64,000 bases of DNA. Origin: a bacterium (GTDB lineage Bacteria; Orphanbacterota; Orphanbacteria; Orphanbacterales; Orphanbacteraceae). The notes below the pieces were generated by a model that was given only the letters and a program-made list of their open reading frames with translations, searched no databases and was not told the DNA's origin. Shown here piece by piece: positions 31,721 to 40,906 of this stretch. How positions within the stretch are numbered: the first letter of the stretch is position 1; every line of letters starts with the position of its first letter. The stretch lies in assembly GCA_025782575.1 (NCBI GenBank), contig JALGYY010000041.1, forward strand, positions 1-64,000. Direction: 5' to 3'. The position numbers and the translations under genes were made by a program.

Positions 31721-33118
31721 CTACATGTAGCCGAGCGCCTTCAGCCTGCGGATCACATCGACATCAAGATCCTCCGCCACCCCGTGAGCCATCCTGGGCA
31801 GCGCCCTCCACCAGTGATCGAGCAGGTTCTCCAGCTCGAGCACACGATCCGGCTGGAGTGAAGAGAGATCGGTCAACTCACCCGGATCTGAGTCGAGATC
31901 ATAGAGATGCCGCTCTATCTGATGAGTCCGGCAGGCAAACAGATCGTCCAGCTGATTGTAATCGCTCCGCGAATCCCCATCCTCCGCCCTGCGAAATCGA
32001 TAGGACCGAATCAGCTTGTGCCTTCCCCTGGTAACGGCCTGCCTGTATCGGCGCTTATGCTTCACTTCGGAGAAGATGGCTCTCTCGCCCGCCTCCGGCA
32101 CTCCCAGTATGCTTGACCCCTGCCAGTAGTCGGGGGGGCGGATTTCGAGAAGGTCAAGGATTGTCGGGGCAAGATCGACATGCGCGATACGTACTGTCCC
32201 GGATCGGGGAATCTCGTCCACCCTATCTGAGAGCATACCTGGCAGGCGAACGGAGAGGGGCACGCGAATCAATTCCTCGTAGAGTCCCTGACCATGCCCG
32301 ATGGATCCGTGATCCAGAAGTTCTTCGCCGTGGTCGGATGTGAGGATGACCACCGAATCCTCCTGTCTGCTCGGCTCTCCCAGCCAGTGAAACAGACGGC
32401 CGAGAGCGGTATCAACACGCTCAACGGACGCACGGTAAGCTTGCCGGAGAAATCGGGTCTCCTCGTCAGTCGGGAAGATGTCACCCATTTTCAGCGAACT
32501 CTTGAACTCCTTCCAATCTTCCCCGCGAAACTGGTGAAACGGAAATCGGCCGACTCGGTGGGGCGCGAGATATTCTCTCACTCGTGAATCGTACGGATAG
32601 TGTGGTTCGAGAACGTGCATGTAGACGAACCAGGGTTCGGAACCGGCGAGCCGATCATCGGCGCAGAGGCTGTCTACCAGATCATCGACGTTCCCACCGC
32701 AGGAAGTGAACTCATCAAAGCCTCTACTGAAATCGGGAATCGAGTCGAACTGTGCGTTGTGTGTAAGACCCAGGGTCAGATAACCGTGATTCCTCAGCAT
32801 CTCGGGAAGAGAATTGACGCGTGGCGGGAAACCTGGGGATTTTCTCTTTCCTCCAGACTTCGCCGTTTCGAAGATGCCATGTTCGGTCGGATAAAGAGAC
32901 AGGAGGATCGAAGGGACTGCCGGCTTCGTCCATGAGGAAGTGGAGGTAGCGGTAGTCCACAGATGGGAGTTCTCCCTCCAGCCATCCAGACAGGGTGTGT
33001 CGGGACGACCGATCTCTTCCCAGATCGATCCGGCCCGCTCCGGTTCCAGACAGTCCGCGCGAAGCGAATCGATGCAGATCATAAGGACATTCGGCTTCTT
33101 CCCTGGTATGCGACTCAT
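31721..33118 (-). CDS. Sulfatase-fold (alkaline phosphatase superfamily) enzyme with Thr nucleophile
   Basis: 465 residues. Metal ligands: Asp in LMICIDSLRAD, the D-H pair in ILTSDHGEELLDHG, and SIGHGQGLYEE. Where formylglycine sulfatases have C/S-x-P-S-R, this protein has Thr64 in SSWTKPAVPS, so formylglycine cannot form; Thr is the nucleophile in phosphoglycerol transferases such as LtaS. It may be a phosphotransferase or phosphodiesterase acting on a glycan. No signal peptide is visible. Overlapping operon context with glycan genes supports that role. Ends RRLKALGYM, as in many bacterial sulfatase-like proteins. Confidence 0.88.
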   Translation of the reverse strand: MSRIPGKKPNVLMICIDSLRADCLEPERAGSIWEEIGRPDTPCLDGWRENSHLWTTATSTSSWTKPAVPSILLSLYPTEHGIFETAKSGGKRKSPGFPPRVNSLPEMLRNHGYLTLGLTHNAQFDSIPDFSRGFDEFTSCGGNVDDLVDSLCADDRLAGSEPWFVYMHVLEPHYPYDSRVREYLAPHRVGRFPFHQFRGEDWKEFKSSLKMGDIFPTDEETRFLRQAYRASVERVDTALGRLFHWLGEPSRQEDSVVILTSDHGEELLDHGSIGHGQGLYEELIRVPLSVRLPGMLSDRVDEIPRSGTVRIAHVDLAPTILDLLEIRPPDYWQGSSILGVPEAGERAIFSEVKHKRRYRQAVTRGRHKLIRSYRFRRAEDGDSRSDYNQLDDLFACRTHQIERHLYDLDSDPGELTDLSSLQPDRVLELENLLDHWWRALPRMAHGVAEDLDVDVIRRLKALGYM

Positions 33119-33133
33119 CGAAATCCCGTGCTC

Positions 33134-34864
33134 CTATCGTATGTTGATGACCTTGAGAGAGGCCCTCTCGTGTTCGGTTTCCAGGACGGCAAAATAGACT
33201 CCGGGAGATACTCGCTCCCCCGAATTGTTACGGCCCGACCAGACTACGGACGTCTCGCCCGCCGCGATCGGACCACTGCGAAGTGTAGCGACGAGCCTGC
33301 CTGCATAATCGTATACGTGAAGATCGGCGGCCGGGCGAGAATGGGGTATGGACAGCCGGATCGTGGCGTCGATCGAGAACGGATTAGGTGCGACCCTCAT
33401 AAAAAACGCCGTGGGAGTTTCGGGCACTTCCGCCTTTTCCAGGACAAGGGTGGTTGGAAAGTCGTCCGGAATATTCAGCGTCGGCCAATGGATCTCCCGG
33501 AGACCGGCCCCCTCCGGAGGAACCACGGTTATGGAATACTCTCCCGGCTCGACGAGAAATCGGATCGCTCCGGAAGCATCGCTTACAACCTCCCACACCG
33601 CGTCGCTTTCGAGGGAGGTTCCTGTCACGCGAACCCCTTCGATCGCCACGCCGCCCGAATCAGACACAAGACTGGAAACGAAAACCCTCGTGTCAGGGAC
33701 TGCAGGAAATCGTAGAACCAATTCGGAGGTATCGGCAATCGTCAGTGAATCGAACAGGATGCTTTCTCCGCCCTGATCGGGGGATGGCTGGACCTGAATG
33801 TCGTAGATGCCCTGCTCTACCTGTATGAGAAATCGCCCTTCGGCATCCGTTACGCCGATCGGGTCAGCCGGAACCGGCAGTTTCGTCCCTGAAATAAAGA
33901 GGTCGATGTCGGCGGATGAAAGTGGGGTGCCGTCAGGGCTAAGAACGATTCCGGCGACGGGAATTCCGTCAGCAAGATTGATCTCGAGCAGGGATTGATC
34001 CCCATCCACCTGAAGATCGTAAAGGGCGCCGGGTGCCCAGCCAAGCTCCGAAGGGGCGGTGGCAAGAACGTGGTATCTCCCACGGGGAAGGCGAATTCCG
34101 AACGCTCCCCCCCATATGGTGTTGTCATCCGGCGTCGGAAACCGGCTGTTTGTTATTGCATCAACCACATCGATATCGGCGAGGAAAATCCCTCGTCCCG
34201 CACCATCCAGGACCGTACCGGTGATCAGGAATCCGAATGGTAGGTCAGCGTTGACTTCCGTGTGATCCGTGATGTCGACCGACGCCACGATCTGCGGTGC
34301 TACTTCGAGTTCGATCGGCGGATTGAATTCCACATCATATACGCCGGGAATCACACTGAAATCGAACCGGCCGTCGGCCTGTGAATCGTCACTGACGGTC
34401 GTCGCTTTTCGTCGCGTGGCGCGATTGAACAGATCGATATCAACTCCTTGCAGAGGGGAACCGTCCGGTCCCCGAACGAGACCGGTAACTCGTACGCCGT
34501 TCGGAAGAGTGACGTCCAGGGTTATGGGACCGGCGAGAACCACGTCTCGCTCCAGGGTGGGGGCGAGATCCCGCCGGCCCGCCGGCGGCTCGAATCGAAC
34601 ATGATAGATTGCAGGCTTCACGATCATGCTGAAATAACCGAATCCATCGGTATTGTCGCTCTGATTCTGCCGGTCGGCGGGAAAGGGATCGGTCTTGGTT
34701 CCCGATTCCGCGTCGAAGAAATCGAGATCGGCGCCGGCAATCCCGGATCCGGATCGGTCGGTCAGCCGCCCTTCGAAAAGCACCTGCGCAGCTGCGTTCC
34801 CTGTCGAGCAGAGCGCCCCCATGACGATCAGGGCAACGGTAAGTTGGATGAACCGGCTCTGCAT
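33134..34864 (-). CDS. Secreted five-repeat protein with FlgD-like C-terminal module
   Basis: 576 residues. Signal peptide at 1-27. Five consecutive units of about 80-90 residues follow the pattern G-x-V-x-D/G-x2-G-x3-x-x-x-D-x-D-x-x-D ... D/G-G-x-F-x-x-x-V-x-x-G-x-Y-x-V-x-x-x-PP, a carboxypeptidase-regulatory-like beta sandwich with an extra acidic D-x-D stretch. The last 90 residues (MRVAPNPFS ... VYDYAGRLVATL ... GVYFAVL) are a FlgD/T9SS-type module for surface delivery. Only 2 bp from the paralogue upstream. Function unknown; likely a cell-surface or matrix protein. Confidence 0.85.
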   Translation of the reverse strand: MQSRFIQLTVALIVMGALCSTGNAAAQVLFEGRLTDRSGSGIAGADLDFFDAESGTKTDPFPADRQNQSDNTDGFGYFSMIVKPAIYHVRFEPPAGRRDLAPTLERDVVLAGPITLDVTLPNGVRVTGLVRGPDGSPLQGVDIDLFNRATRRKATTVSDDSQADGRFDFSVIPGVYDVEFNPPIELEVAPQIVASVDITDHTEVNADLPFGFLITGTVLDGAGRGIFLADIDVVDAITNSRFPTPDDNTIWGGAFGIRLPRGRYHVLATAPSELGWAPGALYDLQVDGDQSLLEINLADGIPVAGIVLSPDGTPLSSADIDLFISGTKLPVPADPIGVTDAEGRFLIQVEQGIYDIQVQPSPDQGGESILFDSLTIADTSELVLRFPAVPDTRVFVSSLVSDSGGVAIEGVRVTGTSLESDAVWEVVSDASGAIRFLVEPGEYSITVVPPEGAGLREIHWPTLNIPDDFPTTLVLEKAEVPETPTAFFMRVAPNPFSIDATIRLSIPHSRPAADLHVYDYAGRLVATLRSGPIAAGETSVVWSGRNNSGERVSPGVYFAVLETEHERASLKVINIR

Positions 34865-34866
34865 CT

Positions 34867-36582
34867 CTATCTCACAAGTACCATCTTGCGGGATTCTGAT
34901 TGCTTGCCCGCATCCAGGCGATAGAGATAGACCCCTGATGGAACGGGCCTGCCGCTATCATCCCGTCCGTCCCACGTCAGTTCGTGAGTTCCCCCCTCCA
35001 GAGGCCCGGCATGCAACGTGCGAATCTGCTGACCGTTCGCACCGTAGAGGCGGACGGAGACCGGGGCATAACCGTCATGTGAGAGGATAAAGCGGATCCG
35101 TGTAGTCGGATTGAATGGATTGGGCTGATTGGAGAGTAGACTGAGACGAGACGGGACTGCTCCACTTCCGACCCCCACTGAGGGATCGGCTGAGAGGAAG
35201 AAGTCCACTTGTGTATCGCCGGCGAGCGGGCTCACCATTACAGTGTCGGGAAGTAGCCCGCTCCCGGCAGGGGGGTTCGCGATAACGAGATAGGCACCAC
35301 CTGGGACGCGCAGTTCATAGGCACCACCTCCATCGGTGTCGTCGCCCGGAGTGGGATAAACAAAACCGCCCACCTGTTCCACAATATCGATATCACTTCC
35401 TGGAATCGGATTCACACCCGTATCCCAGACATGTCCAAAAATCCTGAATCCGGGCAGAAGTGTGATCGTCCCTAGATTCATCGGGCCGGCCACTATCTGA
35501 TCGTGCAGTACGGTCGAAGCAAGAGGCATCCCGACCGGCGGGTTGACATAGATATCCATCGTCTCCGCCGGTGCGATCATTTGAAAGGCGCCTCCGACAA
35601 CCGTCTTGTCTTTATCAGTCGGTATTTTGAATCCCACGCTGATATCGATCATATCCAGATCCGCGCCAACCAGGGGAGTAAGGGTCTGATCGACCACCGT
35701 TCCGCTAAGCACAAAACCGGGGGGGAGAACGATACTGCTGACAAGAGAATCCGCTGAAAGGATGAAGTCGTTAAGGGCCACATGAGCCAGGCCGCTCCCG
35801 ATCGGGGGATTGAAGACGATGTCGTAGATACCGGCTGCCACAGAAGGACCGAAGTCGCCGTTGGAATCTGAATTGTCTCTAGGTGTGTACAGCGTCAAAC
35901 CGGTCGCCTGATCTTCGAAATCAAGATCGACGTTCGGAACCGGTGTGGAAGACAGGTCTCTCACAGTCCCCGACAGGAAGAAACCAGGGGCGAGTTGTGT
36001 CGTATCGAGAGACATCGGTCCTGTAATGACGATGTTCTTCAGCTCCGCGCCGGCGTACGGCTGGCCCAGGGGGGGTGTAAACCGGATATCATAGGTTGCG
36101 GCCGGCACAAGTATGTTGAATGCGCCGAACAGATCCGTGTTGTCGTCATTCGTATTGATGATGTCGCCGGTCGCGATATCGACAAAGTTGAGATCTACGT
36201 TGAACAGGGGTGCATTCCCTTGGTCGGTCACCCAGCCGGTAATCCCATGACCGACAGGCAGGGTGATATCAAATAGCGTATCGGAAAATATATCTACGCG
36301 GATTTCAACATCGAGAAAGGGACTCCCTGTCGGTGCATTATAGGTGATGTCGTACTCAGACGCCGGTACGTCGACACTGTAGAACCCGTTGGCGTCCGTA
36401 TTGTCTCCCGGAGTAAAGATGATCTGCCCGAGATTGCGGTCAAAGAAATCAAGATCGACGTTGAAAACACCAAATCCCGATTCGTCGACGACCTGTCCCG
36501 AAACGATATGGGCGAATGCGCTCCCGCAGGCACCAAAACAGATAACCACCCCAACCAGAACAACGATTACCGACCGTCTCAT
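34867..36582 (-). CDS. Secreted five-repeat protein with FlgD-like C-terminal module, paralogue
   Basis: 571 residues. Signal peptide at 1-24 (VVLVGVVICFGACGSAFA). Five units of about 88 residues, clearer than in the downstream paralogue: each has G-x-V-x-D, N/G-V-D-L-D/N-F-x-D, P-x-D-N-T/S-D-x-x-G-x-F, Y-D-I-x-F/Y-x-P-P and G-x-x-L/I-P. The acidic VDLDF and DDNTD elements could bind calcium. The C-terminal module runs from NQPNPFNPTTRI to MVLVR. 18 bp after the barrel gene. Confidence 0.86.
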   Translation of the reverse strand: MRRSVIVVLVGVVICFGACGSAFAHIVSGQVVDESGFGVFNVDLDFFDRNLGQIIFTPGDNTDANGFYSVDVPASEYDITYNAPTGSPFLDVEIRVDIFSDTLFDITLPVGHGITGWVTDQGNAPLFNVDLNFVDIATGDIINTNDDNTDLFGAFNILVPAATYDIRFTPPLGQPYAGAELKNIVITGPMSLDTTQLAPGFFLSGTVRDLSSTPVPNVDLDFEDQATGLTLYTPRDNSDSNGDFGPSVAAGIYDIVFNPPIGSGLAHVALNDFILSADSLVSSIVLPPGFVLSGTVVDQTLTPLVGADLDMIDISVGFKIPTDKDKTVVGGAFQMIAPAETMDIYVNPPVGMPLASTVLHDQIVAGPMNLGTITLLPGFRIFGHVWDTGVNPIPGSDIDIVEQVGGFVYPTPGDDTDGGGAYELRVPGGAYLVIANPPAGSGLLPDTVMVSPLAGDTQVDFFLSADPSVGVGSGAVPSRLSLLSNQPNPFNPTTRIRFILSHDGYAPVSVRLYGANGQQIRTLHAGPLEGGTHELTWDGRDDSGRPVPSGVYLYRLDAGKQSESRKMVLVR

Positions 36583-36600
36583 ACTTCGCCCTCCACCTTT

Positions 36601-38337
36601 CTAGAAATTATATTCAACCTGTAGCTTGTGACTTCTCGCTGTCTCAGCGATCTCCGGAAACGCCGCCCCCGGGTCGAAGACCGAGAAGCTGTATTCCACG
36701 TCGACCCGCGGTATCTCTTCGAACGCCAGAATCAGATCCCACTCACGACCCAGTTCATCTCTCTTGCCCAGAGGCTTCGCTTCCAGATTCGATCTGATCA
36801 GAGAGCGATCGGGCTCGACCTGTCGGTAGTCATGGAAGATCAGATCGATGGAGGACTTCCGGCTGGGCCGGAAACCGACACCCATTGTGGCAATCTTGAG
36901 ATTGCTCAACTCTGGTTCGAAAAGCTCACCGTAATATTTGAAGCTCGCCACGCCGCCGAATTTATCGTTGTTATCCTGCAACCCTGTCTGGCGGTAACGG
37001 TCCTTCTCTTCCGATCCCCCTGATCCGTACGCCCATCCGGCCGTAAGTGATAGCCGATGCTTTCGTGTCACTCTCAGGCGTAGTCCTGCGTCCACCCCGT
37101 AGGCTGAACGCCGGATGCCATCCAGCTTTCCACGCAGCAGAGACAAGTCAGCCCAGTGGTGCAGCGGGCCACCGAGTTTCCCTTCCGATCGGAATCCGTA
37201 CCAGACCGCCCGATTTCCGGCATCACCATCTCGGGTCCTTCGAATGGCATAAGATCCGATGTCCCACTTTTCCCTGACAGGAACGCGGGCCGCCACAATC
37301 GCGTTTCGCCAGTCTTTTAGCCGCTTCGAATCCGTGTTCCATCGGATGGTGTAGGATATCTCCGTCTGAATCGAACCGATCAACGAGTGAAACCGGACCC
37401 CGTCCAGATTTTCATCGTAGATCCACTCTCGCGATTCATCGAAATCCTGGCGACCTACCTGGAGAGCGACATTCCTCATCGAAGTCGGCTGCCAGACGAA
37501 GTAAAGTTGCTTCAGGGAGTATTCGGACGTATTGGATTCATCGCTTTCTTCATCCAGATGAATCCGTTTCGATATGTGTCCTACCTTGAGGAACCCGTCG
37601 AGACCAGGCAAGACCCTGGCATCGACTTCCATTTCAGCGATCCACTTCGACTGAATCAGATCGCCCGGCCTGTCGCCGTTCAAGTTGTAGTTCATCTCGG
37701 GTTCGAGGTCCGACTGCAAGCCTCCTCCGATCACGAATCGACCGTCACGGGAGCGCCACGATCCGGGACGCGCACCGTCATCATCGATATTTCTCGGGAG
37801 AAAGAGGCGTCGGCTTACCTTTGCACCGCCCGGGCCTCGAACGACAGGATCCCCATCGAGGCGAATCGAGAGACCGTTCACGACCATGGTCTTCTTTTTG
37901 CGTGAGAAGTACTTCACCGAGCCTTCTATCTCGATATTCTCAGTCGTCCCCGGCAGGGACCGGATTCTATCAGCTTCGAGCACAGCTCCCCCTTCGATGT
38001 GCCCATCCACCTCAATCCAGGCCCCCCGCCGGAGTTCCGTTTCTGTCTCGCAGTTCTTTCCTACGCGGACAGGAATCCCGAGAAGAGTGAATTCCGTTCC
38101 CCCCGGTTCAACAGATTCCAGTACGGCCGCTATTTCAAATTCAGTGGGGTCTCCCCCATTTCGGATATAAATCTTCTTCGCCTTCAGTCCCCGGTGATCG
38201 AGCTTTTCTCCGTGAACCTCGACGATCATGCCGTTTTCGATGGCGAACCAATCCTGCCACCTTTCGGCAAGAGAACGTTCGGACGTGCCCATGACGGCCA
38301 TAAGTGCGACGAACAATGCAGTGGCACGCAGGGTCAT
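36601..38337 (-). CDS. Outer-membrane beta-barrel, alginate-export (AlgE)-like
   Basis: 578 residues from ATG 38337. Signal peptide, then a DUF5666-like OB domain at about 40-160 (VEVHGEKLDHRGLKAKKIYI, IEVDGHIEGGAVLEADRI), then about 18 amphipathic strands ending in aromatic residues. RNVALQVGRQDF and ISYTIRWNTDSKRLKDWRN resemble AlgE-family barrels; the final residue is Phe (LQVEYNF), the BAM signal. It would be the outer-membrane exit or an associated pore for the polymer made by the upstream genes. 4-bp overlap with the kinase-fold gene before it. Confidence 0.78.
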   Translation of the reverse strand: MTLRATALFVALMAVMGTSERSLAERWQDWFAIENGMIVEVHGEKLDHRGLKAKKIYIRNGGDPTEFEIAAVLESVEPGGTEFTLLGIPVRVGKNCETETELRRGAWIEVDGHIEGGAVLEADRIRSLPGTTENIEIEGSVKYFSRKKKTMVVNGLSIRLDGDPVVRGPGGAKVSRRLFLPRNIDDDGARPGSWRSRDGRFVIGGGLQSDLEPEMNYNLNGDRPGDLIQSKWIAEMEVDARVLPGLDGFLKVGHISKRIHLDEESDESNTSEYSLKQLYFVWQPTSMRNVALQVGRQDFDESREWIYDENLDGVRFHSLIGSIQTEISYTIRWNTDSKRLKDWRNAIVAARVPVREKWDIGSYAIRRTRDGDAGNRAVWYGFRSEGKLGGPLHHWADLSLLRGKLDGIRRSAYGVDAGLRLRVTRKHRLSLTAGWAYGSGGSEEKDRYRQTGLQDNNDKFGGVASFKYYGELFEPELSNLKIATMGVGFRPSRKSSIDLIFHDYRQVEPDRSLIRSNLEAKPLGKRDELGREWDLILAFEEIPRVDVEYSFSVFDPGAAFPEIAETARSHKLQVEYNF

Positions 38338-39587
38338 CGGGACGCCCCCCATGCGAGTCTGACCCTCGTCGCCCCAAGTAGTTGTTCAGGAAGAGCGCTC
38401 CAGCGAGGTCGTAAGGAGTAGACACCGGCCAATCGGATCAGAGACAGATTCTCGAACAGGCCGATCTCCTCGCTGCTCGGGCAACTCCCTCCACTCTCGT
38501 ACCCCCTCAGGAATCGGGCTCGTTCTCGCTCGGCACAGCTTTCCCTGATTCGCCCTTGAAGGGCACGGAGACGGAGATGGGCCAGGAAGTTGCCGACGTC
38601 CAGCGCGGCCGGCGCGTTGGTCAGCATATCCCAATCGAGAATCGAAAGTCCTTGAGGGCTCACAATAATCTGTTTGTCATAGAAATCCCGGTGAGCTAGA
38701 ACGGGATCACCCTCCGGAATTCCTCCCGCTTCTTTCTCGACGATCAGAAGCGCTTCTTCGATCCTTTGACCGATAGACGAATCGTAACGATCGAGACGGC
38801 CCGCCAGATTTCGAATAAGGACGAACTCATCCGATCGGGAATGGGTCACCGCGTCTATGGGTGCACACCTGTGGAGAGAAGCAAGTGCGAGGCCGGCTGG
38901 GAACGAATCCGAGGCACTCGACGAAACAAGTCGCTCCAGATAAGACCGCCCCGGAACGTGACAGAGATGGATTGATCCTCGTTTACTGTCGCTCCTGAGT
39001 ATCTTCGGCAGCCCGGTCCGGCTCCCTCCCCACACTCTCTCGAGATGAGTCAAATTCCGGTGAAGCCTCTCTACTCTCTTTCCCTTATAGACCTTGACAA
39101 TCTGCAGATTCGGCTCCTGATCCCCATCCGACGCGGACTCGACCTGAAGGGTAAGCCTCTTTCCCGGGCGATGGCCGAGCACCTTCCAGTCCCGAAGGCC
39201 TTCAATGTCTCCAAGTACGTTCGGCACATCCGAGGAACTTACCTCGATCCCCAAATCCGGATCTTCCGGGGAGAGATGAATCGGATTCCCTGTCAACAGA
39301 TCCCGCGCCCAGGCTCTTCCGGACCGGCTTCGCCCCGTGAGATCCCCCGGAACAAGAAACAGGGGAACCTGTCGAATTGTCTCCGTTGATCGGCATTCAT
39401 ACCGACAGTCGAATACCAGTGTGGCAATTCCGTTCCCCCCGAGGAGCAGGCGATTTAATTCCACTATCCGAATCCGGTAACGACCGGCGAAGATGTAATT
39501 AAGATGTTCCTCCAGATGGGCGGTCACGATACGGCTGGTATGCCATCTTTCCAAGAGCGGGAGCCGTTCGTTCGAATCGGAGTTCAT
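38334..39587 (-). CDS. APH-like phosphotransferase (second of two)
   Basis: 417 residues. The catalytic loop is H-R-D-x-x-x-x-Q in LAHRDFYDKQIIV and the metal loop D-W-D in SILDWDML, both of the aminoglycoside-phosphotransferase/choline-kinase fold. An N-terminal domain of about 160 residues has no clear match. Likely phosphorylates a sugar or small alcohol in the glycan pathway; antibiotic resistance is not implied. ATGA overlaps on both sides. Distant paralogue of the gene upstream. Confidence 0.85.
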   Translation of the reverse strand: MNSDSNERLPLLERWHTSRIVTAHLEEHLNYIFAGRYRIRIVELNRLLLGGNGIATLVFDCRYECRSTETIRQVPLFLVPGDLTGRSRSGRAWARDLLTGNPIHLSPEDPDLGIEVSSSDVPNVLGDIEGLRDWKVLGHRPGKRLTLQVESASDGDQEPNLQIVKVYKGKRVERLHRNLTHLERVWGGSRTGLPKILRSDSKRGSIHLCHVPGRSYLERLVSSSASDSFPAGLALASLHRCAPIDAVTHSRSDEFVLIRNLAGRLDRYDSSIGQRIEEALLIVEKEAGGIPEGDPVLAHRDFYDKQIIVSPQGLSILDWDMLTNAPAALDVGNFLAHLRLRALQGRIRESCAERERARFLRGYESGGSCPSSEEIGLFENLSLIRLAGVYSLRPRWSALPEQLLGATRVRLAWGASR

Positions 39588-40906
39588 ACCGCCCCTTTCT
39601 CTTTCGTTGACTCCAGCAGTCCGGATGTGCAGTTCAGAATATTCTCCACATCATTTCGCCAGCCGGTACGCAGATTGCGAAACGGCACGAGAGAGAGATA
39701 GAAGAGATGAAGGGCGACAAAGAATGCCAGTTGAGACTCTGACTTCCCGGCGATCGGATAGGATTCCAGAAAAGCGGAACGAAGAGACCGCGCCATCTCT
39801 GCCGAGAGTCTCCCGTCCAGTTCGATCATGTGGATGTGGGCAAGGAAGTTCCCGGCGTCCGCAAGTGGAGGGCCGACGCGCGATTCATCCCAATCGATCA
39901 TCACTATGTCGTCCTCGCTCCGGATAAACTGGTGGTAGTGGCAATCACCGTGAATGATCGTCGGGGGCATCGGCCCCATGGCGGCACTCTGCTTGTCCAA
40001 CATCCTCACGATCTCATCAGGAGCACCATTCAGACTCTCACCGACGCTGATCAGATCCTTCGCGAGGAACTTCGCATGGAGGATGTAGTCGGAAACCGTC
40101 TTTTCCTCACAGTTCGGGACCGGCAGAGCCTGCAAATCCTTCAACGCGAGCGCCACCTGTCCGGCAGCGGTTGTTCCGCCCGGCCCGAGGAGATCCTCAT
40201 AGAGGTCCCGGCCGTTTACGAATTCCTGAAAGAGAATTCGATTCTCACTGTCATACCCGAGTGGCTTGGGGATGCGGAACGAAGCGTTTCCTGTATAGGA
40301 TGCGATGTGCCGCATCATGCTGTACGTGCGCGCACCATCTACCCCTGCATAAGCCTGGGCGACCAGCTTGAATTCGCCGGGTTCGCCGTTCCTTGCATCT
40401 CGCGTGCAGAGGCGGGCGCTGACAATGCAGCGGCGCTCCGGTTTGTATCGGAGAATTTCCAGAGAGCTTTTCTTGGCCCGTATTCGAATCGTCGAGGGAG
40501 AATAGGATTCAACGGATTCATGAATTCGATGCTTGAGATGATTGACACTGACAAGAAAAGGAAGACCTCTTACCGATCGATCAAGGGGGAAATTGAAGTA
40601 GACCGCTCTGGCGCCATCAAACAGGTGGGCCCATCCTCCCTCTTTGGCCCGTCCCGAATACTTCCTGAAACACTCCTCCGGATCCCCGGACTCAAAAATC
40701 TTGATATAGCCTCTGTGAAACTTCCCTTCGACACCTGAGATATCCAGGCCGAACAGACAACTCGTGCCCGGCTTGTACCTGACGTATGAAACCTCGATCG
40801 ACGGCGAATCACCCAGATCTTCTCCATGCTCGCGAAACACGTTGACGAGCTCGTCGATGAATGCCTGGCCTGTAAGGCGCCTCTTGGCGTCAAGCGGAAA
40901 CATCAT
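39584..40906 (-). CDS. APH-like phosphotransferase (first of two)
   Basis: 440 residues from ATG 40906. Catalytic loop IIHGDCHYHQFI (H-G-D-x-H-x-x-x) and metal loop MIDWDESRVGPPLADAGNFLAHIH are complete; GYDSENRILFQEFVNGRDLYEDL is the hinge region. The N-terminal 150 residues (IEVSYVRYKPGTSCLFGLDI) are extra relative to classical APH enzymes. Start overlaps the ABC transporter end by 17 bp. Two adjacent, diverged copies suggest two different small substrates or one heteromeric kinase. Confidence 0.86.
   Translation of the reverse strand: MMFPLDAKRRLTGQAFIDELVNVFREHGEDLGDSPSIEVSYVRYKPGTSCLFGLDISGVEGKFHRGYIKIFESGDPEECFRKYSGRAKEGGWAHLFDGARAVYFNFPLDRSVRGLPFLVSVNHLKHRIHESVESYSPSTIRIRAKKSSLEILRYKPERRCIVSARLCTRDARNGEPGEFKLVAQAYAGVDGARTYSMMRHIASYTGNASFRIPKPLGYDSENRILFQEFVNGRDLYEDLLGPGGTTAAGQVALALKDLQALPVPNCEEKTVSDYILHAKFLAKDLISVGESLNGAPDEIVRMLDKQSAAMGPMPPTIIHGDCHYHQFIRSEDDIVMIDWDESRVGPPLADAGNFLAHIHMIELDGRLSAEMARSLRSAFLESYPIAGKSESQLAFFVALHLFYLSLVPFRNLRTGWRNDVENILNCTSGLLESTKEKGAV

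Noticed and set aside
31721-33118. Classical formylglycine sulfatase
   Set aside because: The C/S-x-P-S-R motif is missing; Thr takes the nucleophile position.
38334-40906. Antibiotic-resistance aminoglycoside kinases
   Set aside because: The kinase fold is shared by many sugar and lipid kinases; the operon and the long extra N-terminal domains point to glycan metabolism.
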